From: Bacteroidales bacterium
Lineage (GTDB): Bacteria > Bacteroidota > Bacteroidia > Bacteroidales > WCHB1-69
NCBI GenBank assembly: GCA_017962845.1
Contig: JAGCUN010000041.1
Location: 1 to 62,982 of the forward strand
Reading direction: 5' to 3'
Length of the DNA: 62,982 bases
Below are positions 25,946-35,818 of this stretch, in pieces (position 1 is the stretch's first letter; each line of letters begins with the position of its first letter). The notes under the pieces are model-generated. The model saw only the letters and a program-made list of their open reading frames with translations, was not told the DNA's origin and did not search any database. Position numbers and translations under genes: made by a program.

Positions 25946-26181
25946 CTTCTTCCCTCCCAATTGTTCATGCATTCTACCAAAACCCCTGCAAGATTTTCTC
26001 TACTCTCACTATGAAGCGTTTCGTAGTGAGGAAGTATGAACCGCTCTATCAGTCCCACACGCTTCATCCGTTGGTAAACCTCTTTGTAGGAAGTGTTCAG
26101 CGCGCGGGCGGTGGTCTCAACACAGGTGGCCACAAAGGTCATCAGCACCTGTGTTTTTGATATTTCAACCATATTTTTCAT
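25942..26181 (-). CDS. DUF3791 protein, first gene of the toxin-antitoxin-like operon
   Basis: This 79-aa protein starts MKNMVEISKTQVLM. It shows the DUF3791 pattern: an N-terminal helix (FVATCVETTARALN), YKEVYQRMKRVGLIERFI, HYETLHSES and a C-terminal helix. It is translationally coupled to the DUF3990 gene by ATGA. Its promoter lies 19 nt upstream. It probably acts as the antitoxin or partner of the DUF3990 enzyme. Confidence 0.75.
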   Translation of the reverse strand: MKNMVEISKTQVLMTFVATCVETTARALNTSYKEVYQRMKRVGLIERFILPHYETLHSESRENLAGVLVECMNNWEGRR

Positions 26182-26200
26182 AACGCAATATTCAATGCGG

Positions 26201-26208
26201 CAAAGATA
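26201..26208 (-). promoter_or_regulatory. Promoter of the DUF3791-DUF3990 operon
   Basis: TATCTTTG on the minus strand, 19 nt before the start. It is divergent from the menG promoter 22 nt away. Confidence 0.65.
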
Positions 26209-26230
26209 CAATTCTTTTTTAAAAAAAGAG

Positions 26231-26238
26231 TATTTTTG
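26231..26238 (+). promoter_or_regulatory. Promoter of menG
   Basis: TATTTTTG, 63 nt before the ATG. Confidence 0.55.
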
Positions 26239-26301
26239 CCAGACGAAAACTAAAACTGAAAACCGCACCATCCCATCACACTAATTTCAACCTTTAGCCC
26301 C

Positions 26302-27003
26302 ATGCCCACCCACGAAACCGTCACCGAACTTTTCAACACCATCGCCCCGAAATACGACCTGATGAACCACCTGATGTCGTTTGAGTTGGACCGCCTGTGG
26401 CGGCGGCGGGCGGTGCGACGCATCGCTGACAAACGGCAGCCCCTCAAGGTGCTCGACCTCGCCACCGGCACCGGCGACCTCGCCATCGCCACCGCCCGCC
26501 GCATGGGCGCTGATGGCACCGTCACCGGCGTGGACCTGTCGGAAGAGATGCTGATACAAGGCCGCTTCAAGGTGGCCGACGAGGGCCTGCAGAAAAATAT
26601 AGAGCTGATAAAGGGCAATGCCGAATCGCTGCCTTTCGACGACGACAGCTTCGACCGCGTGACCGTCGCCTTCGGAGTGCGCAACTTCGAAAACTTGGAG
26701 GGTGGCCTGCGCGAAGCGTGGCGCGTGCTCAAACCGGGTGGCCGGCTGGTGATTCTCGAACTCTCCTACCCCGACAATGCCCTGCTACTCAAAGGATATA
26801 AACTTTATGCGCTGCACTTTTTACCCTGGTTGGGCGAAAAAAAATCAGGACAGCGGGAAGCCTACACTTATCTGCCAGAATCTATCTTGCGCTTCCCAAA
26901 ACCCGAAAAATTCATCCCCATATTAGAAAAAACGGGCTTCAGCAACTGCCAAGCCCGCTCGTTATCGTTCGGTATCTGCCGCCTTTATACGGCCGAAAAA
27001 TAA
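26302..27003 (+). CDS. menG: Demethylmenaquinone methyltransferase MenG (UbiE family)
   Basis: This 233-aa SAM-dependent enzyme performs the last step of menaquinone synthesis, C-methylation of demethylmenaquinone. The N-terminal signature TIAPKYDLMNHLMSF, the SAM motif VLDLATGTGDLAI, VAFGVRNFENLEGGLREAWRVLKPGG and LSYPDN match UbiE/MenG. It converges with the TonB-dependent receptor gene, leaving only 7 nt between stops. Confidence 0.95.
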   Translation: MPTHETVTELFNTIAPKYDLMNHLMSFELDRLWRRRAVRRIADKRQPLKVLDLATGTGDLAIATARRMGADGTVTGVDLSEEMLIQGRFKVADEGLQKNIELIKGNAESLPFDDDSFDRVTVAFGVRNFENLEGGLREAWRVLKPGGRLVILELSYPDNALLLKGYKLYALHFLPWLGEKKSGQREAYTYLPESILRFPKPEKFIPILEKTGFSNCQARSLSFGICRLYTAEK

Positions 27004-27010
27004 GCCTCCG

Positions 27011-29545
27011 CTACTCGCCCATATCCTCCGGATAGTCGTCGTTGTCGAGTTGTTTCTCTATACGCTTCTTATAATTATTAATCTTATAACTTATTGAAAG
27101 CGAGATATTCAAACGTCCACGCTCGCGCACGCTGTAGGCATCGTAGCCGTAATTGCCGCGGCCCGAAGATGTTGTAATTTTGTTCTTGTATGAATTGACC
27201 AAGTTGCGGATGTTGAGGCTCACTACAAGGGATTTGTTGAGGAACGACTTCTTCACGCCGAGGTCAAGACCATAGTTGCCCGACTGCTTGCCCTGGCCCA
27301 CACCGCCGGAGCCCCAGCCCATGCTGCCCGTGGTGATGCTGGGCGCACGGTAGCGGAAGTTCAGCTGTATCTGCCAGTCTTTCGGCAAGTTGAAGGTCTG
27401 GTTGAGGCGTACACGCCACGTCCAGTCGCGAGCGAGAGAGTCATCAATATGCTCCTCGCTGTTGATGATGAGGCGGTAGAAGCTGCCACTAAGTGAGATG
27501 CGCCAGAATTTCCACAGCTGCTGCCCATACACCAACTCAATGCCGAAGTTCTGACTGCTTTTCAGGTTGCGGTAGGTGGTAAGGGTGTAGGTGTGCTCCT
27601 CGCCCGCCACCGTATCCTGCAGAATATCAGTGTAACGGCTGATGATGTTGTTGCGATGACGGTAATAGAGCGTTGCGCTGAGCGATGATTTCTTGATGGT
27701 CATCAGGTAACCCAGCTCCACCGAGTTGGCAAATTCCGGCTGCAGGTCAGGGTTGCCGCAGCGGTAGTTCTGGCGGTCGGAGACGTTGAGGAACGGGTTG
27801 AGCTGCCAGATGTTGGGACGGCTCACACGGCGCGAGTAGCTCACCTGCAGCGAGTGCTCCTTGGTGATGTCGTAACGCACGTGCAGCGTGGGGAAAAGGT
27901 TGTAGTAGTTGCGTTTGTGAATCTCGCCCGCCGACTTCAGGTCGGAGGTGGTGTTGGCAATCTCGCCACGCACACCCGCCTGCAGTTTCAGCTTGTCCCA
28001 GAAAGAGGTGGAATAGATAAAGTAGGCTGCATTGATCCACTCGGTGAATACAAAGTGGTTGCTGCGCGACGGGTCAAGGGCCACTTCGGTGGAATCATCT
28101 CCCTCGTAATATCTATAATCTTCACCCACTGAACGATATGACACTTTATAACCTGTTTCAATACGTCCTTTTTGTCCCACGGGGGTCACAAAATCCACCT
28201 GTGCGGAGGCATTGGTGTTTCTGTCCACGGTGGTGGAGCGCTGGGTGATATCAAGGTGGTCGGTGGGGAACTCAAAGTCCTGGAAGGTAGAGTCGGTGCT
28301 TTTGCGGTCGTTGTGGGTGTAATAGATGTCGGCGGTCAGCTCCTGCCCTTTCTTTTCGAAAGTCTTTTTATAGCTGATGGTACCGCTGTAATTGTTGCGC
28401 TTGCCAAGGTCGCCCGACTTCTGGAAATACTTCTCGTAGAGCAGTAGTTCACGCATCCGCACGCTGTCGTCCTCGACGCTCAGCTCGCTGAAGCTGCTGT
28501 TTCTATTATTATTATATGAAAAGGTAAAACTCAGCGTATTTTTGGCGTTAATGCTCCAGTCGATGCCGGTGCGCAGGTTATGGTTGTAGCCGCCGAACTT
28601 GCCGTAGTTTTCTTGGAAGAGGCGTGTGGTATCGTCGCCGAACCAAGAGCGCCGATCGGTGGTGCCGCCGTTATAGTGGTTGTGCCCACGGAAGTCGTAA
28701 CTGAAAAACAGGTTGATTTTGTCGTAGCTATAGTTGAAGTTGAGGTTGCCACTATAGCTGCCGAGTTTGGGTTTGTTGCGGAAAAGCTCCATGCTGCCGC
28801 GCAGACTCACCATACCGTTGAAACCGCTCTCTTTGCGTTTCTTGAGCACCACATTCAGAATGCCGCTCTCGCCGTCGGGCTCGAGCCGTGCGGAGGGGTT
28901 GGTAATCACCTCAATGCTCTGGATGAGGTTGGCGGGAATCTGGTCGAGGGTGAGGTGCGTGGGTTTGCCATCCACCAGAATCGTTACATTCTCGCTGCCA
29001 CGCAGGGTGACATTGCCGTCCATATCCACATCCACCGACGGGATCTCCTCCAGCACCTCCACGGCGGTGGCTCCTTCGGTGGTAATGCTCGACTCCACAT
29101 TAAAGACCGTCTTGTCGAGATTGCTCTCCAACATTTCCACTTGAGCTACAATCTCCACCCCTTCAAGGGTTGTGGCTTCTTGTGACATCTTGATTCTCTG
29201 AATCTTATACACCGGATTTTGCTGACTGAGCGTGAACGGCTGGGTATATACCGTAGCATAGCCAAAGTACTCAATTTTGAGAAAAGCTTTCCCGAAAGGG
29301 ATGGCATCAATCACGAATTTACCCTCCAAGTCGGTAATGGCGTAGGTAATGAGGGTCGAGTCGCCGACATTAAGCACATACACACCCGCGTAAGACAATG
29401 GCTTAGCATTCTTGTCGCAAACACCACCCACCAGCACACCCGTGGTGGGAGTCACCAATTGGTTATAATCAGTATTTTGTGAAAAAACTAAATTATTGAA
29501 TATCAATAAAAAAGAAAAAAAGAGAAGAAAACCTTTAAGCCGCAT
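27011..29545 (-). CDS. TonB-dependent outer-membrane receptor
   Basis: This 844-aa protein has a signal peptide (LLFFSFLLIFNNLVFSQ). A carboxypeptidase-regulatory-like domain follows (~35-115; TGVLVGGVCDKNAKPLSYAGV). Next come a plug (~125-235; EVLEEIPSVDVDMDGNVTLRG, ILVDGKP) and a beta-barrel of the outer-membrane family 3 type (FNFRYRAPS, LDLGVKKSFLNKSLVVSLNIRNL). It resembles SusC-less receptors for metals, peptides or siderophores. The substrate is unknown. It does not end in the usual aromatic residue (YPEDMGE). No SusD partner is adjacent. Confidence 0.92.
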   Translation of the reverse strand: MRLKGFLLFFSFLLIFNNLVFSQNTDYNQLVTPTTGVLVGGVCDKNAKPLSYAGVYVLNVGDSTLITYAITDLEGKFVIDAIPFGKAFLKIEYFGYATVYTQPFTLSQQNPVYKIQRIKMSQEATTLEGVEIVAQVEMLESNLDKTVFNVESSITTEGATAVEVLEEIPSVDVDMDGNVTLRGSENVTILVDGKPTHLTLDQIPANLIQSIEVITNPSARLEPDGESGILNVVLKKRKESGFNGMVSLRGSMELFRNKPKLGSYSGNLNFNYSYDKINLFFSYDFRGHNHYNGGTTDRRSWFGDDTTRLFQENYGKFGGYNHNLRTGIDWSINAKNTLSFTFSYNNNRNSSFSELSVEDDSVRMRELLLYEKYFQKSGDLGKRNNYSGTISYKKTFEKKGQELTADIYYTHNDRKSTDSTFQDFEFPTDHLDITQRSTTVDRNTNASAQVDFVTPVGQKGRIETGYKVSYRSVGEDYRYYEGDDSTEVALDPSRSNHFVFTEWINAAYFIYSTSFWDKLKLQAGVRGEIANTTSDLKSAGEIHKRNYYNLFPTLHVRYDITKEHSLQVSYSRRVSRPNIWQLNPFLNVSDRQNYRCGNPDLQPEFANSVELGYLMTIKKSSLSATLYYRHRNNIISRYTDILQDTVAGEEHTYTLTTYRNLKSSQNFGIELVYGQQLWKFWRISLSGSFYRLIINSEEHIDDSLARDWTWRVRLNQTFNLPKDWQIQLNFRYRAPSITTGSMGWGSGGVGQGKQSGNYGLDLGVKKSFLNKSLVVSLNIRNLVNSYKNKITTSSGRGNYGYDAYSVRERGRLNISLSISYKINNYKKRIEKQLDNDDYPEDMGE

Positions 29546-29640
29546 CTACAATATAATTCTAAATAAACAGATGGGATGACATGATTTTTAATCAAAAGTT
29601 TAATATTAGTAAAAAAAATCACCGACTCAAGCAATTTTAT

Positions 29641-29648
29641 TATTTTTG
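29641..29648 (+). promoter_or_regulatory. Promoter of the M16 peptidase gene
   Basis: TATTTTTG, 13 nt before the ATG at 29662. The 5' leader would be very short. Confidence 0.6.
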
Positions 29649-29661
29649 CAAAAACATTTTT

Positions 29662-32586
29662 ATGAAAAGATTTTCTCTGCTATTCATTTGCATTAGTCTG
29701 ACAATCTGTTTGTTAGCACAATCCTCCCCTATTACCACCGTCACCTTGAAAAACGGAATGAATGTGGTGATGTGCGAGGACCACAGCCAGCCGAAAATTT
29801 ATGGCGCGGTTTGCGTGCATGTAGGTTCTAAGAACGACCCCGCCGACAATACCGGCATGGCCCATTACCTCGAACACCTCATGTTCAAAGGCACTGACAA
29901 AATCGGCACCCTCAACTGGGAGAAAGAGCGGATTTATCTGGATGATATCACCCAGCTGTATGATGAATTGCACGACATTACAGACCCCGCGCAAAGAGAA
30001 TCTATTCTTCTACGAATCAATAAATTGAGCAACGAAGCCACCCAATATGCCATCCCAAATGAGGTGGATGTGATTTTGGATAAGATGGGCGGTGAGGGCA
30101 TCAACGCATTCACCAGCACAGATGTCACCTGCTATCACAACTGCTTTCCAGCCAACCAGTTGGAAAAATGGCTGACGGTTTACACCGAGCGTTTCCGCCA
30201 TCCTGTTTTCCGCCTGTTCCAGAGCGAGTTAGAGGCTGTTTATGAGGAGTACAACATGTACCACGACAATCCCATCATGGTTTTCATGGAGGACGCGCTG
30301 GAACTGGCTGCCGACGGACATCCTTATGGTCGTCCCACCATCGGCTACCAAGAGCACCTCAAGAACCCGCAGATCTCGGCCATGCAGCAATTTTTCAACA
30401 CCTACTACCACCCCTGCAACATGACCCTCGTGCTCGTGGGTGATTTCAACACCAAGGACATCCAGTCCCTGCTCGACAAAACCATCGGCAACCTGCACAA
30501 CGAAGCGCCGGGAGTGGACAAAGACCTCGCCTATCGGACTGAACGCATGAACACCAACCTCAACCAAAAAATCGCTGTGTCAGGGCAAAAAGTCATCAAC
30601 CTGAAAGAGACTCCTGTGAAGATGGGCGTTCTCGGTTTCCAGACGGTGGCCGCCAACCATCCCGACGCCCTCTACCTCGATATTTTAGGCCGACTGCTCA
30701 ACAACAGTTCCTCCACCGGACTTGTGGACCAGCTCAACAACGAAAACAAGCTGCTCATGGCTTACAGCTTCAACTACAGCATGGTGGAAGATGGTCTGTT
30801 CGCCTTCTTCTACGCACCGAAAATTATCGGGCAGTCGCACGAGCAGGCCGAAGCACTGCTTTTGGGTGCCATCGACTCACTGAAAAACGGCCATTTCAGC
30901 GATGAGCTCTTCAATGCGGTCAAGATGGAATATCTCACCGATTACCTTTCTGGCATGGAATCGATGGAAGACAAGTTCGATGAAATCTTGGGGATGGTAA
31001 TTGACCAGCAGGACATGGTTTTTTATGAAAAGAAAGAGACCTTGATACGGCAGCTCACCAAACAGAACTTGATGGAAACCGCCCGCCGTTATTTCACCGA
31101 CGACTGCCTGATGATTCGTTCGAGCATGGGTTTCAAGAAGATGGAGAAACTCGACAAGCCCAACTGGTCGCCTGTGGTGGCGAAAAACACCGACCAGCAG
31201 TCCGACTTCGCCAAGCAAATCGCCAAGATGACGGTCAAAGAGCTGAAGGCGCAAGATAAAAACATTGCCGACAAAGTGCAAGTGATCGAAATCAATAACG
31301 GATTTCGTCTGTACAGTGCCGCCAATCCCGTCAACGACATCTTCACCCTTAACATCAGCTACAACTACGGTTACAACTCAGACAAGCGTCTCCCTAATGC
31401 CATCAGCTACTTTAACTTACAGGGCACTAATAATCAATCATTTGATGAATTCCAACTCAAGCTCCAGCAGATTGGAGCGTCGATGGAGGTGTTCTGCACT
31501 GCAGACCAGACCATCATATCCATCAGAGGATTTGACAATGAGCTGAAAGAAATTCTTTTCCTTTGCCAAGAGAAATTGTTGAAACCCGGCAACGATGAGA
31601 GCAAACTCGCCACGCTCATCGACGAGGAAGCTTCTGCACAGAAGATGCAGAAAAAGGATGCCAGCGCGTGGGGAACCGCCTTGTTCCACTACGCCCTGTA
31701 CGGACAATTTTCACCCGAAATCCACAAAATGACCCTCAAGGAGTTGAAGAAGGTATCCGGAGAAGAGCTGTTAGACGCTTTCAAACAAGCCACAAGTTTA
31801 GATGGGCATGTCACATATGTGGGCAACCATGATGCGAAAGAGGTGGCTGACCTGCTCCAACGGACCTTGATCCGTGAACCCGCAAAGAAATCCAGCGAGT
31901 CAAAAATAAAGAAAGAGACTACCCGGGGGCTGCCCGCGCTGCGCACATACGACAAGCCCACCATCTTGCTGGTCTCCAACAAGCAGTTCATCCAAAGCAA
32001 CATCTATTTTTATTTGCAAGCGAAGCCTGTTGTCGGACTGAGTCCGCGGACAGTATGTCTGGCCTACAACGAGTACATGAGCGGCAGCATGGCAGGAGTT
32101 ATCTTCCAGGAAATCAGAGAGCTGCGTTCGCTCGGCTATTCCGCATACGGAGGCTACAGCTACGACTGGCTGAACCGTCGACAAGGGATGGTATGGGGCT
32201 ATTTGGGCACTCAGGCCGACAAGACCGTTGAGGGTTGCGAGGAGATGGCAAAGCTGCTGACCCAGTTCCCCGAGAAGCCCGAAAAATTCGAGAATGCCAA
32301 GGAGGCGGCCATCCGTAAGTTAGAGACCTCCACGGTACATTTCCGCGACCTGCCCGCAAAGGTATGGCAATGGAAAGAGCAGGGCTACAAAGGCGACCCC
32401 ACGACAGAACAGCTCCAGCTGTTGCGCAACATCACATTTGATAATGTGAACGAGTTTTACAAGATTTCGACTGAAGGTGCGAACATGGTCATCACCATTG
32501 CGGGCGACAAGAAACGCATGGATCTGAAGGCGTTAGGCGAGAAGTTTGAAATCATCGAGGTGAAGCCTGGGGATATCATGAAGTAG
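29662..32586 (+). CDS. M16 family zinc metallopeptidase, exported
   Basis: This 974-aa protein has a signal peptide (MKRFSLLFICISLTICLLAQ). The first M16 domain carries the inverted zinc motif HYLEH (His68, Glu71, His72), with the third ligand likely in SELEAVYEEYNMY. Inactive-type M16 repeats follow to the C-terminus (VRTVCLAYNEYMSGSM, LRSLGYSAYGGYSY). The four-domain length fits a pitrilysin-like clamshell acting on peptides in the periplasm. The start is set by the signal peptide and promoter; the frame opens 27 codons upstream. Confidence 0.92.
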   Translation: MKRFSLLFICISLTICLLAQSSPITTVTLKNGMNVVMCEDHSQPKIYGAVCVHVGSKNDPADNTGMAHYLEHLMFKGTDKIGTLNWEKERIYLDDITQLYDELHDITDPAQRESILLRINKLSNEATQYAIPNEVDVILDKMGGEGINAFTSTDVTCYHNCFPANQLEKWLTVYTERFRHPVFRLFQSELEAVYEEYNMYHDNPIMVFMEDALELAADGHPYGRPTIGYQEHLKNPQISAMQQFFNTYYHPCNMTLVLVGDFNTKDIQSLLDKTIGNLHNEAPGVDKDLAYRTERMNTNLNQKIAVSGQKVINLKETPVKMGVLGFQTVAANHPDALYLDILGRLLNNSSSTGLVDQLNNENKLLMAYSFNYSMVEDGLFAFFYAPKIIGQSHEQAEALLLGAIDSLKNGHFSDELFNAVKMEYLTDYLSGMESMEDKFDEILGMVIDQQDMVFYEKKETLIRQLTKQNLMETARRYFTDDCLMIRSSMGFKKMEKLDKPNWSPVVAKNTDQQSDFAKQIAKMTVKELKAQDKNIADKVQVIEINNGFRLYSAANPVNDIFTLNISYNYGYNSDKRLPNAISYFNLQGTNNQSFDEFQLKLQQIGASMEVFCTADQTIISIRGFDNELKEILFLCQEKLLKPGNDESKLATLIDEEASAQKMQKKDASAWGTALFHYALYGQFSPEIHKMTLKELKKVSGEELLDAFKQATSLDGHVTYVGNHDAKEVADLLQRTLIREPAKKSSESKIKKETTRGLPALRTYDKPTILLVSNKQFIQSNIYFYLQAKPVVGLSPRTVCLAYNEYMSGSMAGVIFQEIRELRSLGYSAYGGYSYDWLNRRQGMVWGYLGTQADKTVEGCEEMAKLLTQFPEKPEKFENAKEAAIRKLETSTVHFRDLPAKVWQWKEQGYKGDPTTEQLQLLRNITFDNVNEFYKISTEGANMVITIAGDKKRMDLKALGEKFEIIEVKPGDIMK

Positions 32587-32616
32587 AGATGAGATTCTTC
32601 GCGTCTTCGACGATGA

Positions 32617-34068
32617 TTAAAATTGGAAATAGATAAAGGGCTGTATCTCTTCCGATTGAAGCTGCAATATGCATTGTATCAATAGGATGAAAGCTATCGC
32701 CTTCACAATAAAAGGAGTACGTATGTATAATTCCTCCACTTTATGGAATTGTGAGGACGGAATAGCATGAATAGCGATCATCGCCAGCATCAGAATAACG
32801 AATAGCGGACGGGCCTGAACAAAAGCCACAAGCATCGCCCAACTATACCCTCTGCCGCACTGCCGCAACAGCAGCATCGCATCCGAAAAACTGTCCGCAC
32901 GGAAGAACACCCACAATGCAGAGACCAAAACCAGGGTTAACAACCAGCCTACCATTCGCCCCCATAAATGCTGTTCCATCTTGCCACCAGTAATCCGTCG
33001 CCAAAGTTTGTCCATCACTAACCCCAAGCCATGCATGCCACCCCAAAACACAAACTTCCAATTGGCGCCATGCCACAATCCACCAATCAACATAGTGACC
33101 ATCAGGTTCAAATAAGTACGAAAATGGCCTTTCCTATTACCACCTAAAGGAATGTACAGATAGTCACACAGCCAGGAAGAAAGGCTTATGTGCCAGCGCC
33201 TCCAAAAGTCAGTTATCGAAATGGCCTGATAGGGTTTGTTGAAGTTGATCCCCAAGTCAAAACCCATCATCTTCGCCATACCGATGGCCATATCCGTGTA
33301 ACCGGAAAAATCACAATAAATCTGTATCGTGTAGCCCAATATTGCCATCAATGCCTCCACTCCACTATAGCCTGCCGGATTGCCAAAAACCAAGTCGTTA
33401 TATTGTGCCAAATAGTCTGCCACCGCCTTTTTGAACAGTCCCTGCATAATTAGGAAAAAACCCTTTTCAACTTCTGTCACTTTGATACTCACCGATTTAC
33501 GAAGTTGAGGAAGGAAATCCTTAGCTCTCACAATCGGTCCGGCCACGAGCTGTGGGAAAAAAGTGATATAAAAGGCATAGTTCCAGAAGCTGGCTTCTTC
33601 TTCCAAATCCTTACGATACACATCAATCGCATAGCTCAACAGCTGGAATGAATAAAACGAGATACCGACAGGCAGGAAGATATCAAGCGGATGATACTCA
33701 TGTTTCATCAGAGCACAGACATTCTCATACGCAAAATTAGCATACTTAAAATATCCTAATATTCCGATTATCAGGAGGATGACAAGAAATAGAATCCATT
33801 TTCTTTTCCTATTTTCACGATGATTCATCCATTTGACAAGCCAATAAGTAGCGATCAGGGTTCCCAGCAAAAGAAGGACAAAGATACCGCTTGTCTTATA
33901 ATAGAAAAAAAGGCTAAAAGCAAAAAGGAAAAGTGTGCGGCTCAATCGGTTACGATAAATCGCAGCATATATTGACAGCACAAAAATGAAGAAAAACATG
34001 AATAGGAAGCTGTTGAACATCAACGGGGCTTCCGGATGATAAAGAAAAATTTGCTTTAACAGCTCCAT
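32617..34068 (-). CDS. MBOAT family O-acyltransferase (AlgI-like)
   Basis: This 483-aa inner-membrane protein has the AlgI-type pattern: LPVGISFYSFQLLSYAIDVYRKDLE, FFPQLVAGPIVRAKDFLPQL, FSGYTDMAIGMAKMMGF, FWRRWHISLSSWL and the catalytic-His region IGGLWHGANWKF. It moves acyl groups, usually acetyl, across the membrane onto surface polysaccharide or another extracytoplasmic acceptor. It follows the SGNH gene by 2 nt. The two probably form one O-acylation unit, as in AlgI with AlgX/AlgJ or DltB with DltD. Confidence 0.93.
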   Translation of the reverse strand: MELLKQIFLYHPEAPLMFNSFLFMFFFIFVLSIYAAIYRNRLSRTLFLFAFSLFFYYKTSGIFVLLLLGTLIATYWLVKWMNHRENRKRKWILFLVILLIIGILGYFKYANFAYENVCALMKHEYHPLDIFLPVGISFYSFQLLSYAIDVYRKDLEEEASFWNYAFYITFFPQLVAGPIVRAKDFLPQLRKSVSIKVTEVEKGFFLIMQGLFKKAVADYLAQYNDLVFGNPAGYSGVEALMAILGYTIQIYCDFSGYTDMAIGMAKMMGFDLGINFNKPYQAISITDFWRRWHISLSSWLCDYLYIPLGGNRKGHFRTYLNLMVTMLIGGLWHGANWKFVFWGGMHGLGLVMDKLWRRITGGKMEQHLWGRMVGWLLTLVLVSALWVFFRADSFSDAMLLLRQCGRGYSWAMLVAFVQARPLFVILMLAMIAIHAIPSSQFHKVEELYIRTPFIVKAIAFILLIQCILQLQSEEIQPFIYFQF

Positions 34069-34070
34069 GT

Positions 34071-34925
34071 TCAGCTTCTTTTAGATGAAAGCAGTACCGT
34101 AGGCGGTGCCTTCGAAACAGAGTGATCCGGGATTTCCATCACTACACGATGGGCGGCGTCATGATACAGGTAATGGGCAATACTATCCATCCACATAAAT
34201 GCCGATGACTTGACAGGATGCGCATTGTCACTTCCGCGCACATACGAAAGGCGTTTGGACTCGAAATAATGCCCCGGCCCCACATTTTCTACAATCATAT
34301 CATTAATGCCTGTATCCTCTTTCCAGTTCGGGGGACCAATCCAAACATAGGGAAGGTCGCCGATTTCAGCAAGAATATGCTTCACATACACATCCCTTTT
34401 ATCTTTAATATCCCTGATAAACAGCTCATTGGCACCCAAAACCAATAAAACATAGGTGGGGTGGTACGTTTCGATGAAATGACTCAACGTATCGCATGAG
34501 CCATAGATTTCAGTAGAAGAACTGTACCAAATAACCGACTTCATCGAATGTCCATTTTTTGCACAGTAGTCGTTGAGACGCAGCCGCAGATACTCGCCCA
34601 TAGAGTCTCCTATCAGCAGGAAACGCTGACGCGAAGTGTCAAGCGCACCCAAAAGCTCAAAGAGATCAGCACACTCCACGCTCTGCCCCATTCCACTCGT
34701 GTCCGGTTTGGTTATTCTCGCAATGGGTTTCTGATGGTTCTGGCTGACAGGATCATTTCTTTTCACCAAATCCAAAGGGAGTTTCTGTTTTTTCAAGGAG
34801 ACTGAAAACTGGATATCATCCGGCATCAGGGCATACGATGTAAACAGCACAAAAGCAAGGCATAACAATGCCAGATACTGAAAGTAATTTCTTTTGGGAA
34901 GAATATATTTGTACCTTCTTTTCAT
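34071..34925 (-). CDS. SGNH/GDSL-like protein, partner of the MBOAT
   Basis: This 284-aa protein has an N-terminal membrane anchor (YFQYLALLCLAFVLFTSYAL) and an SGNH-hydrolase fold: block I LLIGDSMGEYLRLRL (Ser nucleophile), block III LGANEL (Asn), and a C-terminal SDNAHPVKS segment with the Asp-x-x-His pair. It should face the periplasm and pass acyl groups to the final acceptor, or remove them. It overlaps the upstream esterase by 4 nt (ATGA). Confidence 0.85.
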   Translation of the reverse strand: MKRRYKYILPKRNYFQYLALLCLAFVLFTSYALMPDDIQFSVSLKKQKLPLDLVKRNDPVSQNHQKPIARITKPDTSGMGQSVECADLFELLGALDTSRQRFLLIGDSMGEYLRLRLNDYCAKNGHSMKSVIWYSSSTEIYGSCDTLSHFIETYHPTYVLLVLGANELFIRDIKDKRDVYVKHILAEIGDLPYVWIGPPNWKEDTGINDMIVENVGPGHYFESKRLSYVRGSDNAHPVKSSAFMWMDSIAHYLYHDAAHRVVMEIPDHSVSKAPPTVLLSSKRS

Positions 34926-35773
34926 TTCAAAGGATATTTACGCTGACTAAAAAGCCATTCAATGATACCACATTGCTCAAATGGACGGTTCCAACAAGCA
35001 TGTCCTAGATCATCAAACAATTCCAATGAGACCTGTTCCCCACCACAACTGCGGATCGCCTCGTACATTTGCACACTGCGTGAGGGCATTACCAGCCGGT
35101 CCCTCTTGCCATGGAATATTCTAATAGGGATGGATGTGAGTTGCATGGCGAATGAAGGATCTCCGCCACCGCAGATCGGCACTGCCGCAGCCAACAGATT
35201 GGGGCGGCGCTGCATCAAATCCCAAACACCAAATCCACCCATTGAAATACCAACCGCATAGATACGACAGGTATCCACCCTATGGGTGGCAATCAAGCTG
35301 TCTAACAGATACATCAAAGCCGACATTGGATGCGAAGGGGTCGCTTCCATCGTATGTGAAGGCAATGTCCAGTCAGTTTCAGCCCAGCGATATGCAGACC
35401 CGCACTGCGGAATTAACATTCTGAAATTGAATTTATCACGAATGGTGTCCTGCATAAAATACCTCACACAATGCCTTAATTGGAGCTGATTATCGTCTCC
35501 CCTTTCTCCAGCACCATGCAGAAAAATCACGAGTGGCAATTCAACTTTATCATCCAATGTATCAAAGTTGTAAAGCAAATAGGGCAACGTGTCACCCTGT
35601 ACCAAAAGCGTATCCCCACGAAACAATAGGCCATCGTCCTGCCCCTTTGATACCGGGCAGAACAACAACATTAACGCGCAAAAACTGCTTAACGCGGTGA
35701 GCTTCACTATCCAACAATTTAAGCAATCATACGACAACGCGCCCTCTAATGTTACAAAGTCAGCCACGGACAA
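34922..35773 (-). CDS. Exported alpha/beta hydrolase (esterase-like)
   Basis: This 283-aa protein has an oxyanion-hole motif VIFLHGAGERGD, nucleophile elbow GISMGGFG, an aspartate in FHGKRDRLV and the catalytic His in LGHACWNRP. The profile matches the exported PHB-depolymerase/feruloyl-esterase-like group. A signal peptide (SSFCALMLLFCPVSKGQ) lies ~23 residues in. The true start may be the GTG at 35707 instead of the ATG at 35773. With the SGNH and MBOAT genes it may tune acylation of a surface glycan. It lies 45 nt behind ackA on the same strand. Confidence 0.82.
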   Translation of the reverse strand: MSVADFVTLEGALSYDCLNCWIVKLTALSSFCALMLLFCPVSKGQDDGLLFRGDTLLVQGDTLPYLLYNFDTLDDKVELPLVIFLHGAGERGDDNQLQLRHCVRYFMQDTIRDKFNFRMLIPQCGSAYRWAETDWTLPSHTMEATPSHPMSALMYLLDSLIATHRVDTCRIYAVGISMGGFGVWDLMQRRPNLLAAAVPICGGGDPSFAMQLTSIPIRIFHGKRDRLVMPSRSVQMYEAIRSCGGEQVSLELFDDLGHACWNRPFEQCGIIEWLFSQRKYPLK

Positions 35774-35818
35774 TCCCGCAGCTGACTTTGACCTGGCAAT
35801 AAACCAATCCTTCCCGTA

